Below are positions 6,573 through 14,546 of a stretch of DNA of 22,794 nt, in pieces. How positions within the stretch are numbered: the first letter of the stretch is position 1; every line of letters starts with the position of its first letter. A model generated the notes under the pieces. The model was not told where the DNA came from. It ran no database searches and worked only from the letters and a program-made list of their open reading frames with translations. The position numbers and the translations under genes are program-made. Source of the stretch: an uncultured Finegoldia sp. (GTDB taxonomy: Bacteria; Bacillota; Clostridia; Tissierellales; Peptoniphilaceae); the NCBI RefSeq assembly GCF_900766215.1, contig NZ_CAAFUQ010000035.1:1-22794 (forward strand). The letters are read 5' to 3'.

Positions 6573-7902
6573 AAATTTGTCCGATAAATTACAAAATGCC
6601 TTGTCAAAATTGACCAACAGAGGAAAGTTGACAGAAAAAGATATAGATGTTGCAATGAGAGAAGTTAAACTTGCTTTATTGGAAGCGGACGTTAACTATA
6701 AAGTTGTTAAAGATTTTATATCTCAAGTAAAAGAACGTGCTATCGATTCTTCTGTTTTAGAAAGTCTTACTCCAGGTCAACAAGTTATTAAAATAGTTAA
6801 TGAAGAATTAACTAAAATGATGGGTGAAAAGGAAGAAAAACTTAACGTTTCACCAATGAAACCTACGGTAATTATGCTTTGCGGTTTGCAAGGGGCAGGT
6901 AAAACAACTCATGCCGGAAAACTTGCATTGAGTTTGAAAAACAAAAACAAAAGCGTCTTACTTGTAGCGTGTGATATTTACAGACCTGCTGCCATTAAAC
7001 AACTTCAAGTTGTTGGTGGAAAAGTTGGTGTAGAAGTATTTGAAATGGGACAAACAAATCCCGTTGAAATTTCAAAAAAAGCAATCGAAGAAGCTAAGAA
7101 AAAGAACATTGATTATGTAATTATAGATACTGCCGGTCGTCTTCATATTGACGATACTTTGATGGATGAGCTAAAAAATATTAAACAAGAAGTTAATCCT
7201 TCAGATATTTTGTTAGTTGTAGATGCGATGACTGGACAAGATGCAGTGAATGTTGCAGCTAAGTTTAACGAGGATTTGGATATTACAGGAATTATCCTTA
7301 CTAAGTTAGACGGTGATGCAAGAGGTGGTGCTGCTTTATCAATCAGACAAGTAGCAGATAAGCCTATTAAATTTATAGGTGTAGGTGAAAAACTTGGAGA
7401 TTTAGAGCCGTTCCATCCGGACAGAATGGCATCACGTATCTTGGGTATGGGAGATGTTCTTAGCCTTATCGAAAAAGCACAAAATCAATTTGACGAGAAG
7501 AAGGCAAAAGAATTAGAAGAAAAGATTAAAGCTCAAAGTTTTGACTTTAATGATTTTCTTGACCAAATGCAGCAAATCAAAAAAATGGGACCTATGCAAG
7601 ATATTCTTGCAATGATTCCTGGCGTGGATAGTAAAATGCTTAAACAAGTGAATTTCGATAACAAAGAATTTGATAAGATTGAAGCAATTATTAAATCTAT
7701 GACCAAAGAAGAAAGAGAAAATCCAGATATCATTAGCATATCTAGAAGAAAAAGAATTGCTAAAGGATGCGGTCAAGATCAAGTAGCGGTTAACAAACTT
7801 TTGAAACAATTCAAAGAAATGAAAGTTATGATGAAAAATATGGGAGCGCTACAAAAGAAATTTGGTAAAAAAGGTAAAATGAAAATGCCTTTTTTTAGAT
7901 AA
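6562..7902 (+). CDS. ffh: Signal recognition particle GTPase Ffh (SRP54)
   Basis: Ffh binds the SRP RNA and signal peptides of nascent chains and docks with FtsY at the membrane. The order is standard. An N-domain helical bundle comes first. The G-domain has the P-loop GLQGAGKTT (108-116), DTAGRLHID (189-197) and TKLDGDARGG (247-256). A methionine-rich M-domain from about 300 (MQQIKKMGPMQDILAMIPG) binds RNA and signal sequence. The length of 446 residues equals that of Bacillus Ffh. An in-frame ATG lies nine bases upstream at 6553, but 6562 gives the typical MIFENLSDKLQ start, with GAGG at 6549-6552 as ribosome binding site. It overlaps ylxM and is followed by rpsP after 19 bases. Confidence 0.96.
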   Translation: MIFENLSDKLQNALSKLTNRGKLTEKDIDVAMREVKLALLEADVNYKVVKDFISQVKERAIDSSVLESLTPGQQVIKIVNEELTKMMGEKEEKLNVSPMKPTVIMLCGLQGAGKTTHAGKLALSLKNKNKSVLLVACDIYRPAAIKQLQVVGGKVGVEVFEMGQTNPVEISKKAIEEAKKKNIDYVIIDTAGRLHIDDTLMDELKNIKQEVNPSDILLVVDAMTGQDAVNVAAKFNEDLDITGIILTKLDGDARGGAALSIRQVADKPIKFIGVGEKLGDLEPFHPDRMASRILGMGDVLSLIEKAQNQFDEKKAKELEEKIKAQSFDFNDFLDQMQQIKKMGPMQDILAMIPGVDSKMLKQVNFDNKEFDKIEAIIKSMTKEERENPDIISISRRKRIAKGCGQDQVAVNKLLKQFKEMKVMMKNMGALQKKFGKKGKMKMPFFR

Positions 7903-7921
7903 TAAGTTATGGAGGTAAATT

Positions 7922-8173
7922 ATGTCAGTAAAAATTAGATTGAAAAGAATGGGAGCAAAGAAGAAACCATTTTATAGAATAGTTGTCGCAGATTCAAGAT
8001 GTCCTCGTGATGGTAAATTCATCGAAGAAATCGGATATTACAACCCATTAGTTGAAGAAAAAACTGTTAAAGTTGATAGCGAAAAAGTTCAACAATGGAT
8101 TAAAAACGGTGCAAAACCTACAGATACAGTAGACAGATTATTTAAAAATAATGGAGTTTACGAAGCAAAATAA
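7922..8173 (+). CDS. rpsP: 30S ribosomal protein S16
   Basis: An 83-residue protein with the S16 signature VKIRLKRMGAKKKPFYRIVV at the N-terminus and RDGKFIEEIGYYNP following. S16 binds 16S rRNA early in 30S assembly. GGAGGT precedes the ATG at a normal distance. It is placed between ffh and khpA, which is the usual Firmicutes order ffh-rpsP-khpA-rimM-trmD-rplS. Confidence 0.97.
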   Translation: MSVKIRLKRMGAKKKPFYRIVVADSRCPRDGKFIEEIGYYNPLVEEKTVKVDSEKVQQWIKNGAKPTDTVDRLFKNNGVYEAK

Positions 8174-8194
8174 TAATACAAGTTGGGAGTTGTC

Positions 8195-8425
8195 ATGGAA
8201 AAATTAGTTAAAACAATTGCTACTGCGTTAGTTGATAACAAAGAAGCAGTTGAAGTAACATCAAGACAAGACAAACATACGGTTATTATAGAAATTAAAG
8301 CAGATTCCAAAGATTTGGGGAAAATTATAGGAAAAGAAGGGAAAATTGCCAAGGCAATTAGAACTATTACTAAGGCAGCGGCTATTAAGAGTGGCGAAAA
8401 AGTTGTCGTAGATATTTTGCAATAA
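8195..8425 (+). CDS. khpA: RNA-binding KH domain protein KhpA
   Basis: A 76-residue protein made of a single KH domain with the RNA-binding loop GKIIGKEGK (GxxG). KhpA works with KhpB (Jag) as an RNA chaperone pair in Firmicutes, affecting cell-wall and division genes in streptococci. The reading frame can be extended to a TTG at 8183. The ATG at 8195 is preferred because GGGAG at 8185-8189 then serves as ribosome binding site. Its TAA stop overlaps the rimM ATG by one base. Confidence 0.93.
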   Translation: MEKLVKTIATALVDNKEAVEVTSRQDKHTVIIEIKADSKDLGKIIGKEGKIAKAIRTITKAAAIKSGEKVVVDILQ

Positions 8426-8913
8426 TGGAATATATAGCTGTAGCAGAAGTGCTCAATACTCACGGTATTAAAGGATGTCTTAAAATGAGACCGTTGACTG
8501 ATAATATCGAAAGATTTGACGAAGATATTTGTTATTATCTCGGGAATAAAAAAGTTGAGGTCAATATTCAAAATTATAGAATGTACAAGGGTTTTTTGTA
8601 CATTGATTTTGAAGAATTTAACGATATTAATGAAGTTCTTGAATTCAAAAAACAGTTTTTATATATAGATGAAAAAGACAGATACGAATTGAAAGATGGA
8701 AGCTTTTACATTGACGATTTGATTGGGTTAAAGGCTTATAGTAATGGTGAATACATCGGAGATTTGGTTGAAGTTTTGAGCGTTTATAGTAATGATGTAT
8801 ATGTAATTAAAAATGATGAAAAAGAATTTATGATACCTGCTGTAAAAGAGTTCATTAAAAAAATAGATTTAGAAAATGGATTAATCGATGTAGTTATAAT
8901 TGAGGGTATGTGA
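8425..8913 (+). CDS. rimM: Ribosome maturation factor RimM
   Basis: A 162-residue protein with the N-terminal RimM domain (VAEVLNTHGIKGCLKM, then LTDNIERF) and a C-terminal PRC-barrel from about residue 92 (SFYIDDLIGLKAYSNGEYIG ... FMIPAVKEFIKKID). RimM helps assemble the 30S head by binding S19 near helices 31 and 33 of 16S rRNA. The stop and start codons of khpA, rimM and trmD overlap by one base each, so translation is probably coupled. Length is normal. Confidence 0.95.
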   Translation: MEYIAVAEVLNTHGIKGCLKMRPLTDNIERFDEDICYYLGNKKVEVNIQNYRMYKGFLYIDFEEFNDINEVLEFKKQFLYIDEKDRYELKDGSFYIDDLIGLKAYSNGEYIGDLVEVLSVYSNDVYVIKNDEKEFMIPAVKEFIKKIDLENGLIDVVIIEGM

Positions 8914-9614
8914 TGAAATTTATAATTCTCACATTATTTCCAGAAAGTTTTGATTACTTAAAATCATACGGAGTCATAGGAAAAGCAATCCAAAACAATC
9001 TCATTGAACTTGAAGTGGTTAATATTAGAGATTACACTAAAAATAAACACAAAAAGGTAGACGATGAGATATATGGTGGCGGAGCTGGGATGCTTATGAC
9101 TTGCCAACCAATTTATGACTGCTTGGAAGATGTGAACAAAAACAAATCAAAAGTTGTGTTTATGTCTCCTCAAGGGAAAGTTCTTAATCAACAAAAGTGT
9201 ATAGAACTTTCAAAAGAAAAAGAAATAGTCATTCTTTGTGGCCATTACGAAGGTGTCGACAGTAGAATCATCAATCATTATTGTGATGAGGAGATTTCTA
9301 TTGGAGATTATGTTATGACTGGTGGAGAATTAGGAGCTATGGTTCTTATAGATTGTGTAAGCCGAATGATTAACGATGTTTTGGGAAATGATGAAAGTTA
9401 TAAGACAGATTCGCACTACAATTTATTGCTACAGGAAGATTCCTACACAAGACCCAGAGTATTTAACGGATATGAAGTTCCTGAAGTTTTATTATCAGGA
9501 AATCACGAAAAAATCGAACAGTGGCGAGAAAAATCAAGACTAAACAACACTAAACTTAAAAGAGAAGATATATATCAGAAATATCTGAAAGAAAAAAACC
9601 AAGGAGGATCATAA
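8913..9614 (+). CDS. trmD: tRNA (guanine-37-N1)-methyltransferase TrmD
   Basis: TrmD puts a methyl group on G37 of tRNAs reading CNN, UGG and CGG-type codons, preventing +1 frameshifts. It is a SPOUT-class knotted enzyme acting as a dimer. IYGGGAGMLM and the knot motif GHYEGVDSR (110-118), followed by YVMTGGELGAMVLID, form the S-adenosylmethionine site. The length of 233 residues is normal. The frame continues to a GTG at 8910, but the ATG at 8913, overlapping the rimM TGA, has GAGGGT at 8902-8907 and gives the usual MKFIILTLFPE start. Confidence 0.96.
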   Translation: MKFIILTLFPESFDYLKSYGVIGKAIQNNLIELEVVNIRDYTKNKHKKVDDEIYGGGAGMLMTCQPIYDCLEDVNKNKSKVVFMSPQGKVLNQQKCIELSKEKEIVILCGHYEGVDSRIINHYCDEEISIGDYVMTGGELGAMVLIDCVSRMINDVLGNDESYKTDSHYNLLLQEDSYTRPRVFNGYEVPEVLLSGNHEKIEQWREKSRLNNTKLKREDIYQKYLKEKNQGGS

Positions 9615-9961
9615 TGGATATTATAAAAACATTAGAAGATGAACAATTAAGAGAAAATAAGTTCGACTTTCATGTTGGCGATACTGTAAAAGTAGACTAC
9701 CTTATCAAAGAAGGTAATAAAGAAAGAGTTCAAGTTTATGAAGGAACTGTAATTAAAATGCAAGGAACTGGACTTAGAAGAACTTTCACAGTAAGAAGAT
9801 TAGCTTACGGTGTAGGAGTAGAAAGAACTTTCTTAATCAACTCACCAAGAGTAACTAACGTAAGATTAGTTAGAGAAGGTAAAGTAAGAAGATCAAAATT
9901 ATTCTACTTAAGACACAGAGAAGGTAAAGCTGCTAAAGTTAAAGAAAAGCAAAAATTCTAA
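9614..9961 (+). CDS. rplS: 50S ribosomal protein L19
   Basis: A 115-residue protein with the L19 core DFHVGDTVKVDYLIKEGNKERVQVYEGTV and the conserved FTVRRLAYGVGVERTF and YYLR-like FYLRHREGKAAKVKE tail. L19 lies at the 30S-50S interface. A strong AAGGAGG precedes it inside the end of trmD, and start and stop overlap by one base. A hairpin with a T tract follows at once. Confidence 0.97.
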   Translation: MDIIKTLEDEQLRENKFDFHVGDTVKVDYLIKEGNKERVQVYEGTVIKMQGTGLRRTFTVRRLAYGVGVERTFLINSPRVTNVRLVREGKVRRSKLFYLRHREGKAAKVKEKQKF

Positions 9962-9965
9962 ATTG

Positions 9966-9994
9966 AGTGCTGAGGTTTTCTCAGTACTTTTTTT
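9966..9994 (+). terminator. Terminator or attenuator between rplS and rbgA
   Basis: AGTGCTGAG (9966-9974) pairs with CTCAGTACT (9980-9988), with one G-U pair, followed by seven T. rbgA begins only 19 bases later and has no clear promoter of its own, so partial read-through is likely. Confidence 0.75.
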
Positions 9995-10012
9995 AGATGG
10001 AAAGGAAATAAC

Positions 10013-10870
10013 ATGGACATTAATAATATAAACTGGTATCCAGGGCACATGAAAAAAGCTATTGACAAGATAAAAGAAAACATGAAACTTGTCGACATAG
10101 TTTTGGTTCTTGTGGATAGCAGAATTGTAAGATCATCCATGAATCCAGTTATAGAAGATATCTTAAAGGATAAGCCGCAATTGATTTTATTGAACAAGAT
10201 GGACATGGCAGATCCTAAAATTACACAAAACTGGATTAATTATTTTGCAAAGAAAAATATAACAGCACTTCCAATTGATAGCAAAAACGGTAAAAATTTG
10301 GATAAAATTGAGCCAACAGCTAAAAAGATTTTAGAAGATGTACTTGCTAATAGAAAAGACAAAAACATAAAATCAGAAATTATTAGAATGATGATAGTTG
10401 GTATTCCAAATGTTGGAAAATCTACTATAATCAACAAATTATCCAACAGACAATCTGCCAAAACAGGAAACACTCCAGGTGTTACAAGGACTAATCAGTG
10501 GATTAGAATAAAAGGTAAGATGGAATTGTTGGATACACCAGGTGTTTTGTGGCCAAAATTCGAAGATAATGAAATTGGCCTGAATTTGGCATTTACTGGG
10601 GCTATCAAAGATGAAATTTTGGATGAAGAAAACTTAGCGTACAAGCTCATCGAGAAACTAATGAGTATTGATCCACAAATTTTAGAAAAAAGATATTCGA
10701 TTGATACACAAAACAAGGAAACAATCGAAATAATGGATGATATTGCTATAAGACGTGGCTGTTTGTTAAAAGGAAAAAATATTGACTATTCTAAAGTTTC
10801 ATCAATAGTTATAGATGAATTTAGAAAAACAAAGTTAGGAAGAATTTCATTAGAAGATGTTTGCGATTGA
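10013..10870 (+). CDS. rbgA: Ribosome biogenesis GTPase RbgA (YlqF)
   Basis: RbgA is a circularly permuted GTPase needed for late 50S assembly in Firmicutes. The permuted order is plain. NWYPGHMKKA comes first, then G4 NKMD (61-64), then G1 GIPNVGKST (130-138), G3 DTPG (174-177) and a helical C-terminal domain that contacts rRNA. Length is 285 residues, as usual. GGAAAGGA precedes the ATG. Its end overlaps rnhB by 14 bases. The order trmD-rplS-rbgA-rnhB-yraN is well known in Bacillus-type genomes and ties the gene to ribosome making. Confidence 0.95.
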   Translation: MDINNINWYPGHMKKAIDKIKENMKLVDIVLVLVDSRIVRSSMNPVIEDILKDKPQLILLNKMDMADPKITQNWINYFAKKNITALPIDSKNGKNLDKIEPTAKKILEDVLANRKDKNIKSEIIRMMIVGIPNVGKSTIINKLSNRQSAKTGNTPGVTRTNQWIRIKGKMELLDTPGVLWPKFEDNEIGLNLAFTGAIKDEILDEENLAYKLIEKLMSIDPQILEKRYSIDTQNKETIEIMDDIAIRRGCLLKGKNIDYSKVSSIVIDEFRKTKLGRISLEDVCD

Positions 10871-11480
10871 TTATAACGAATTTGAGGAAGAATTAATTTG
10901 TGGCGTAGATGAAGTTGGAAGAGGACCATTAGCAGGTCCTGTTGTGACATGCGCAATTATTATGCCTAAAAATTGTGAGATAATAGAAGGAGTCACCGAC
11001 TCAAAAAAGCTTTCTGAAAAAAAGAGAATTAAATTCAAGGATATGATTTTGGATCAAGCTTTGGCATATAGTGTAAATTTTGTAGATCAAAGTGTGATTG
11101 ATGAGATTAACATCAAGCAAGCCACGAGATTATCTATGAAAAGAGCTGTAGAAAGTTTGAAAACAAAGGACAATAAATTCATAAAACCTGATTTGATTGT
11201 AATTGATGCAGAAAATATTGATACAGATATTAAACAAATGTCATTTGTCAAAGGTGACGAAAAATTATATCCTATTTCTTGTGCATCAATTGTAGCAAAA
11301 GTTATAAGAGATGAGTACATGAAGGATATGGCTACTATTTATCCACAATACGGTTTTGAAAAACACAAGGGATATGGAACTAAATTTCACAGAGAAATGA
11401 TACTTGAATATGGAGAGTGTCCGCTTCACAGAAAAACTTTTTTGAGGAAATTATATGAAAATGGAAAAAAACCGAGGTAA
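10857..11480 (+). CDS. rnhB: Ribonuclease HII
   Basis: RNase HII cuts RNA embedded in DNA, including single ribonucleotides. The 207-residue protein carries CGVDEVGRGPLAGPVV with catalytic Asp18 and Glu19. It also has TDSKKLSEKKR, the second acidic site in LIVIDAENID and the C-terminal CASIVAKVIRDEYM with the last catalytic Asp. The start lies within the last codons of rbgA. No other ATG lies between it and the DEVGRG motif. It overlaps yraN by 26 bases. Confidence 0.95.
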   Translation: MFAIDYNEFEEELICGVDEVGRGPLAGPVVTCAIIMPKNCEIIEGVTDSKKLSEKKRIKFKDMILDQALAYSVNFVDQSVIDEINIKQATRLSMKRAVESLKTKDNKFIKPDLIVIDAENIDTDIKQMSFVKGDEKLYPISCASIVAKVIRDEYMKDMATIYPQYGFEKHKGYGTKFHREMILEYGECPLHRKTFLRKLYENGKKPR

Positions 11481-11802
11481 ATTTGCCGAGGATTACGCTT
11501 GTGAATATTTAATAGAAAAAGGTTACGAAATTATTGAAAGGAATTATTCCGAGAAAATTGGGGAACTAGACATAGTTTGCACTTACGAAAATTATTTGGT
11601 AATAGTTGAAGTAAAAGCAAGGACCGATGATAAGTTCGGCGCTCCTTCTGATTTTGTAACTTCGGGAAAACAAGACAGAATAAGAAAAACAACAGAAATT
11701 TATATCGACAAAAATGATTTGTACGATTATCAGCCTAGATTTGATGTGATAGAAATTTATTTGGATAATTTCAAATTAAATCACTATATTGACGCATTTT
11801 AA
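11455..11802 (+). CDS. yraN: YraN family (UPF0102) endonuclease-like protein
   Basis: A 115-residue protein with the YraN pattern: GKFAEDYACEYLIEKGYEII, then the nuclease-like core GELDIVCTYENYLVIVEVKAR. Asp, Glu and Lys are arranged as in the PD-(D/E)xK fold. The biological role is unknown in most bacteria, though some link it to DNA repair or recombination. The start at 11455 is supported by GAGG at 11444-11447, while a second ATG at 11461 would be too far from it. It overlaps the rnhB end and is the last gene of this operon. A new promoter starts three bases after its stop. Confidence 0.9.
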   Translation: MKMEKNRGKFAEDYACEYLIEKGYEIIERNYSEKIGELDIVCTYENYLVIVEVKARTDDKFGAPSDFVTSGKQDRIRKTTEIYIDKNDLYDYQPRFDVIEIYLDNFKLNHYIDAF

Positions 11803-11804
11803 TA

Positions 11805-11833
11805 TTGACAATGGGCTAGTATTTTTATATAAT
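11805..11833 (+). promoter_or_regulatory. Consensus sigma-A promoter of mogA
   Basis: TTGACA (11805-11810) and TATAAT (11828-11833) with a 17-base spacer. As at ylxM, six bases follow and then GTCAA-N9-TTGAC (11840-11858). Both promoters contain the same 12 bases, TTTATATAATAT. Confidence 0.9.
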
Positions 11834-11874
11834 ATCAAGGTCAAGCAAATATATTGACACAAAGAGGTTTTAAT

Positions 11875-12363
11875 ATGTATAAAGTAGCAGTGCTTACAGT
11901 ATCAGACAAGGGCTCTCAAGGCAAAAGAGAAGATTTAAGTGGTAAAAAAATTATAGAAATTATCGAAAAAAACGGCTATAAATTAGAGAAATATGATATT
12001 GTAGCAGATGAAAAAGAACTTATAAAAGAAAAACTAATCGAGTATTCCAATGAAAATATTGAGTTGATTTTGACTACGGGTGGAACTGGATTTTCAAAAA
12101 GAGATGTAACTCCTGAGGCTACATTAGAAGTTTCAGAAAAACTTTGTTTGGGAATTAGTGAAGCGATTAGAAATTATTCGATGACGATTACAAAAAGAGC
12201 AATGCTCTCAAGAGCTGTTTCTGTTATTAGAAAAAACTCGCTCATAATAAATATGCCGGGTAGTCCTAAGGCTGTTGAAGAAAGTTTGGAATACATAATT
12301 GATACATTGGATCACGCTTTGAAAATTTTACAAGGCGATGCATCAGAATGTGCGAGAAAATAG
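11875..12363 (+). CDS. mogA: MogA/MoaB family molybdopterin-binding protein
   Basis: A 162-residue protein of the MogA/MoaB fold. LILTTGGTGFSKRDVTPEAT, with TTGGTG at 67-72, binds molybdopterin. NMPGSP (126-131) is the second hallmark. In molybdenum cofactor synthesis MogA adenylates molybdopterin before metal insertion. MogA and MoaB are hard to tell apart by eye, so the symbol is a best guess. No other cofactor genes are nearby, so the pathway cannot be confirmed here. The frame extends to a TTG at 11854, but AGAGGT at 11863-11868 points to the ATG at 11875. It has its own promoter and no clear terminator before efp. Confidence 0.85.
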   Translation: MYKVAVLTVSDKGSQGKREDLSGKKIIEIIEKNGYKLEKYDIVADEKELIKEKLIEYSNENIELILTTGGTGFSKRDVTPEATLEVSEKLCLGISEAIRNYSMTITKRAMLSRAVSVIRKNSLIINMPGSPKAVEESLEYIIDTLDHALKILQGDASECARK

Positions 12364-12392
12364 TTGTTCATAATTAATTAGTAATGTATAAT
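12364..12392 (+). promoter_or_regulatory. Sigma-A promoter of efp
   Basis: TTGTTC (12364-12369) and a perfect TATAAT (12387-12392) are 17 bases apart, immediately after the mogA stop codon and about 28 bases before the efp start. Confidence 0.75.
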
Positions 12393-12420
12393 ATATGATA
12401 GATAATTGTAGGAGGTATAT

Positions 12421-12978
12421 ATGATACAAGCAGGAGATTTTAGAAAAGGCACAACTTTTGAAATGGATGGAGATGTATGGCAAATTATAGATTTCCAACA
12501 CGTTAAACCAGGAAAAGGTGCAGCTTTTGTGAGAACAAAAATCAGATCAGTTATGACTGGTTCAAACAGAGACATGACATTCAATCCTAACGAAAAATAT
12601 GAAGAAGCTAGAATTGAAACAAGAGAAATGCAATACTTATACAACGATGGAACTTTATATTATTTCATGGACCCAGAATCTTATGAACAATTACCAATTG
12701 ATAAAGCTAGTGTTGAAGAAGCTATTCTTTATATAAAGGAAAATGATATGGCAACAATCAAATTTTTCAAAGGTAAAGCATTCCAAGTTTCTCCACCAAA
12801 CTTTGTTGAGTTAGAAATCACTCAAACAGAACCTGGTATTAAAGGTAACACTGCAACAGGAGCTACAAAACCAGCTACTGTAGAAACAGGCGCTACAGTT
12901 AACGTACCTTTATTTGTAAATGAAGGAGATAAAATCAAAATAGATACAAGAACTGGAGAATATTTGTCAAGAGTTTAG
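12421..12978 (+). CDS. efp: Translation elongation factor P
   Basis: EF-P enters the ribosomal E site and relieves stalling at runs of proline. The 185-residue protein has the standard three beta-barrel domains. The loop HVKPGKGAAFVR carries Lys32, which aligns with the residue that is modified in many bacteria (a 5-aminopentanol group in Bacillus). The C-terminal part has GDKIKIDTRTGEYLSRV, typical of EF-P rather than of the related YeiP. AGGAGGT precedes the start. Confidence 0.97.
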   Translation: MIQAGDFRKGTTFEMDGDVWQIIDFQHVKPGKGAAFVRTKIRSVMTGSNRDMTFNPNEKYEEARIETREMQYLYNDGTLYYFMDPESYEQLPIDKASVEEAILYIKENDMATIKFFKGKAFQVSPPNFVELEITQTEPGIKGNTATGATKPATVETGATVNVPLFVNEGDKIKIDTRTGEYLSRV

Positions 12979-12984
12979 TGTTTA

Positions 12985-13013
12985 TTGACTTTTCAACGCG
13001 TTTATGATAAAGT
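12985..13013 (+). promoter_or_regulatory. Promoter of the rpmG-secE-nusG unit
   Basis: TTGACT (12985-12990) and TAAAGT (13008-13013) lie 17 bases apart with a TG one base before the -10 box, an extended -10. No terminator lies between efp and rpmG, so read-through from efp is possible too. Confidence 0.55.
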
Positions 13014-13054
13014 AGTACGGTGGATTTTGTCCATACTAATAGAGGAGGTCTAAT

Positions 13055-13204
13055 ATGAGAGATAAAGTAATTTTAGAATGTACTGAATGCAAGAGCAGAA
13101 ATTACACTACTAAAAAGAATAAAAAACTTCACCCTGATAGAGTGGAAACAAATAAGTATTGTAAATTCTGTAAAAAGCACACTCTACACAAGGAAACAAG
13201 ATAG
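13055..13204 (+). CDS. rpmG: 50S ribosomal protein L33, zinc-binding type
   Basis: A short gene of 49 codons. The product begins MRDKVILECTECKSRNYTT and contains C9-x-x-C12 and C36-x-x-C39, the zinc ribbon of the C+ form of L33. NKKLHPDRVETNKYCKFCKK is typical L33. AGAGGAGGTC stands just before the ATG. It is followed after nine bases by secE, and the order rpmG-secE-nusG-rplK-rplA is the common bacterial one. Confidence 0.96.
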   Translation: MRDKVILECTECKSRNYTTKKNKKLHPDRVETNKYCKFCKKHTLHKETR

Positions 13205-13213
13205 GAGGAGCTT

Positions 13214-13432
13214 ATGGCAGCGAAAAATGCGCAAAATTCTAATCAAAAATCAGCCCCAAAAAATCAAGGATTTTTAAAAGGCGTGAAGACTGAATGGAAT
13301 AAAATTGTCTGGCCGACACCAAAGGAAACTTTAGAATACTCAATAGTAGTAGTTATAATTTCCTTTATAGTTGCATTAATCGTATACGGATTAGATACTG
13401 TGTTCCAACGTTTAATTGGACTATTTATTTAG
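13214..13432 (+). CDS. secE: Preprotein translocase subunit SecE
   Basis: A 72-residue protein with a polar N-terminus and the amphipathic SecE signature FLKGVKTEWNKIVWPTPKET. A single membrane span (about residues 43-66, SIVVVIISFIVALIVYGLDT) follows. SecE clamps SecY in the protein-conducting channel. This one-span form is usual for Gram-positive bacteria. GGAGG lies before the start, right after the rpmG stop. Confidence 0.95.
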   Translation: MAAKNAQNSNQKSAPKNQGFLKGVKTEWNKIVWPTPKETLEYSIVVVIISFIVALIVYGLDTVFQRLIGLFI

Positions 13433-13450
13433 AAAGGAACAGTATCCACA

Positions 13451-14032
13451 ATGACCGAAAAAAATAACACATTTATTGAAAATGCAACTGAAGATTTTAA
13501 AGAACGTGCCAAAGAGGGCAAATGGTATGTAGTGCATACTTACTCTGGACACGAAGGTAAAGTAAAAGTTAATATTGAAAAAATGGTAGAAAATCGTGGT
13601 TATATCGACGATATATTTGAAGTAGTAGTACCTACTGAAGAATATGTTTCAGAGGTCGGTGGAGCTAAAAAGTTAAAAGAAAGAAAGATCTTCCCCGGTT
13701 ATGTTTTCGTTAAGATGACAATTACCGATGTCTCATGGTATTTGGTTAGAAATACCAGAGGTGTTACAGGATTTGTAGGACCAGAATCAAAGCCTGTAGC
13801 AGTTAGTGAAAAGGAAATTCAAAAATTCGCTCTTAAAAATCAATCTTATTCTAAAAAAGAAATTGATGTTAATGTTGGAGACAATGTGAACATTGTTTCT
13901 GGAGCGTTTAGCGATCAAGTAGGTATTATTGAAGAAATAAATACCGAAAAAGCTATCTGTAAAGTTTTAATTTCCTTGTTCGGCAGAGACACATCTGTTG
14001 AAATTAGCTTTGATGATATCGAAAAAATATAA
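13451..14032 (+). CDS. nusG: Transcription termination/antitermination factor NusG
   Basis: NusG binds RNA polymerase and affects pausing, Rho and coupling to ribosomes. The NGN domain is seen as KWYVVHTYSGHEGKVKVNIEKM and FPGYVFVKM, then RNTRGVTGFVGPESKP. The C-terminal KOW domain is GDNVNIVSGAFSDQVGIIEEI. Its 193 residues include an N-terminal extension of about 27. The best ribosome binding site (AAAGGA) lies about 12 bases before the ATG, farther than usual. No alternative start fits better. Confidence 0.96.
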   Translation: MTEKNNTFIENATEDFKERAKEGKWYVVHTYSGHEGKVKVNIEKMVENRGYIDDIFEVVVPTEEYVSEVGGAKKLKERKIFPGYVFVKMTITDVSWYLVRNTRGVTGFVGPESKPVAVSEKEIQKFALKNQSYSKKEIDVNVGDNVNIVSGAFSDQVGIIEEINTEKAICKVLISLFGRDTSVEISFDDIEKI

Positions 14033-14073
14033 ATTTGAATATAAGTTATTTAATTAATTTCATATAGATCGAT

Positions 14074-14098
14074 GTGGGAGGTTAGCCCCGATAACCAC
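14074..14098 (+). promoter_or_regulatory. Candidate L1-binding leader element before rplK
   Basis: GTGGGAG (14074-14080) and CCAC (14095-14098) frame a short loop, 10 bases before the rplK ribosome binding site. L1 controls the L11-L1 operon by binding an mRNA copy of its rRNA site, and GTGGGAG...CCAC has the look of such a mimic. This assignment is an inference from position and motif. An alternative inner pairing GGTTA/TAACC is also possible. Confidence 0.5.
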
Positions 14099-14120
14099 AA
14101 TAGTTTAAGGAGGAACTAAT

Positions 14121-14546
14121 ATGGCTAAAAAAGTACAAGCAATAGTAAAGTTACAAATTCCTGCAGGTAAAGCAACACCTGCACCACCAGTAGGTACAGC
14201 ACTTGGACCTCACGGTGTTAATATAATGCAATTTACAAAAGAGTTTAACGCAAAAACTCAAGACCAAATGGGAATGATTATTCCAGTTGTTATGACTGTA
14301 TACCAAGACAGATCATTCACATTTATAACAAAGACTCCACCAGCACCAGTTCTTATCAAAAAAGAATTAGGATTAAATTCTGCTTCAGGAGAACCTAATA
14401 AAACTAAAGTTGGACAATTAACTAAAGAACAAGTTAAGAAAATTGCTGAAATTAAAATGCCTGACTTAAACGCAGCAAACTTAGAATCTGCTATGAGTAT
14501 GATTAAAGGTACAGCAAGAAGTATGGGAGTTACAGTAGAAGAATAG
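14121..14546 (+). CDS. rplK: 50S ribosomal protein L11
   Basis: A 141-residue protein with the L11 N-terminal hallmark [20 protein letters not shown] and [18 protein letters not shown], and a C-terminal rRNA-binding domain ending [14 protein letters not shown]11 forms the GTPase-associated centre with L10 and is the target area of thiostrepton. AAGGAGG precedes the ATG. The last base of the stop codon starts the second GTGGGAG element. Confidence 0.97.

Noticed and set aside
8158..8571. 137-codon minus-strand open frame across khpA and rimM
   Set aside because: It overlaps two well-identified genes, has no ribosome binding site, and shows no recognisable family.
13014..13037. Imperfect hairpin AGTA-TGGA / TCCA-TACT before rpmG
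   Set aside because: Short stem with a three-base bulge, partly upstream of the expected transcript start and without a T tract. Too weak to call a terminator or leader.
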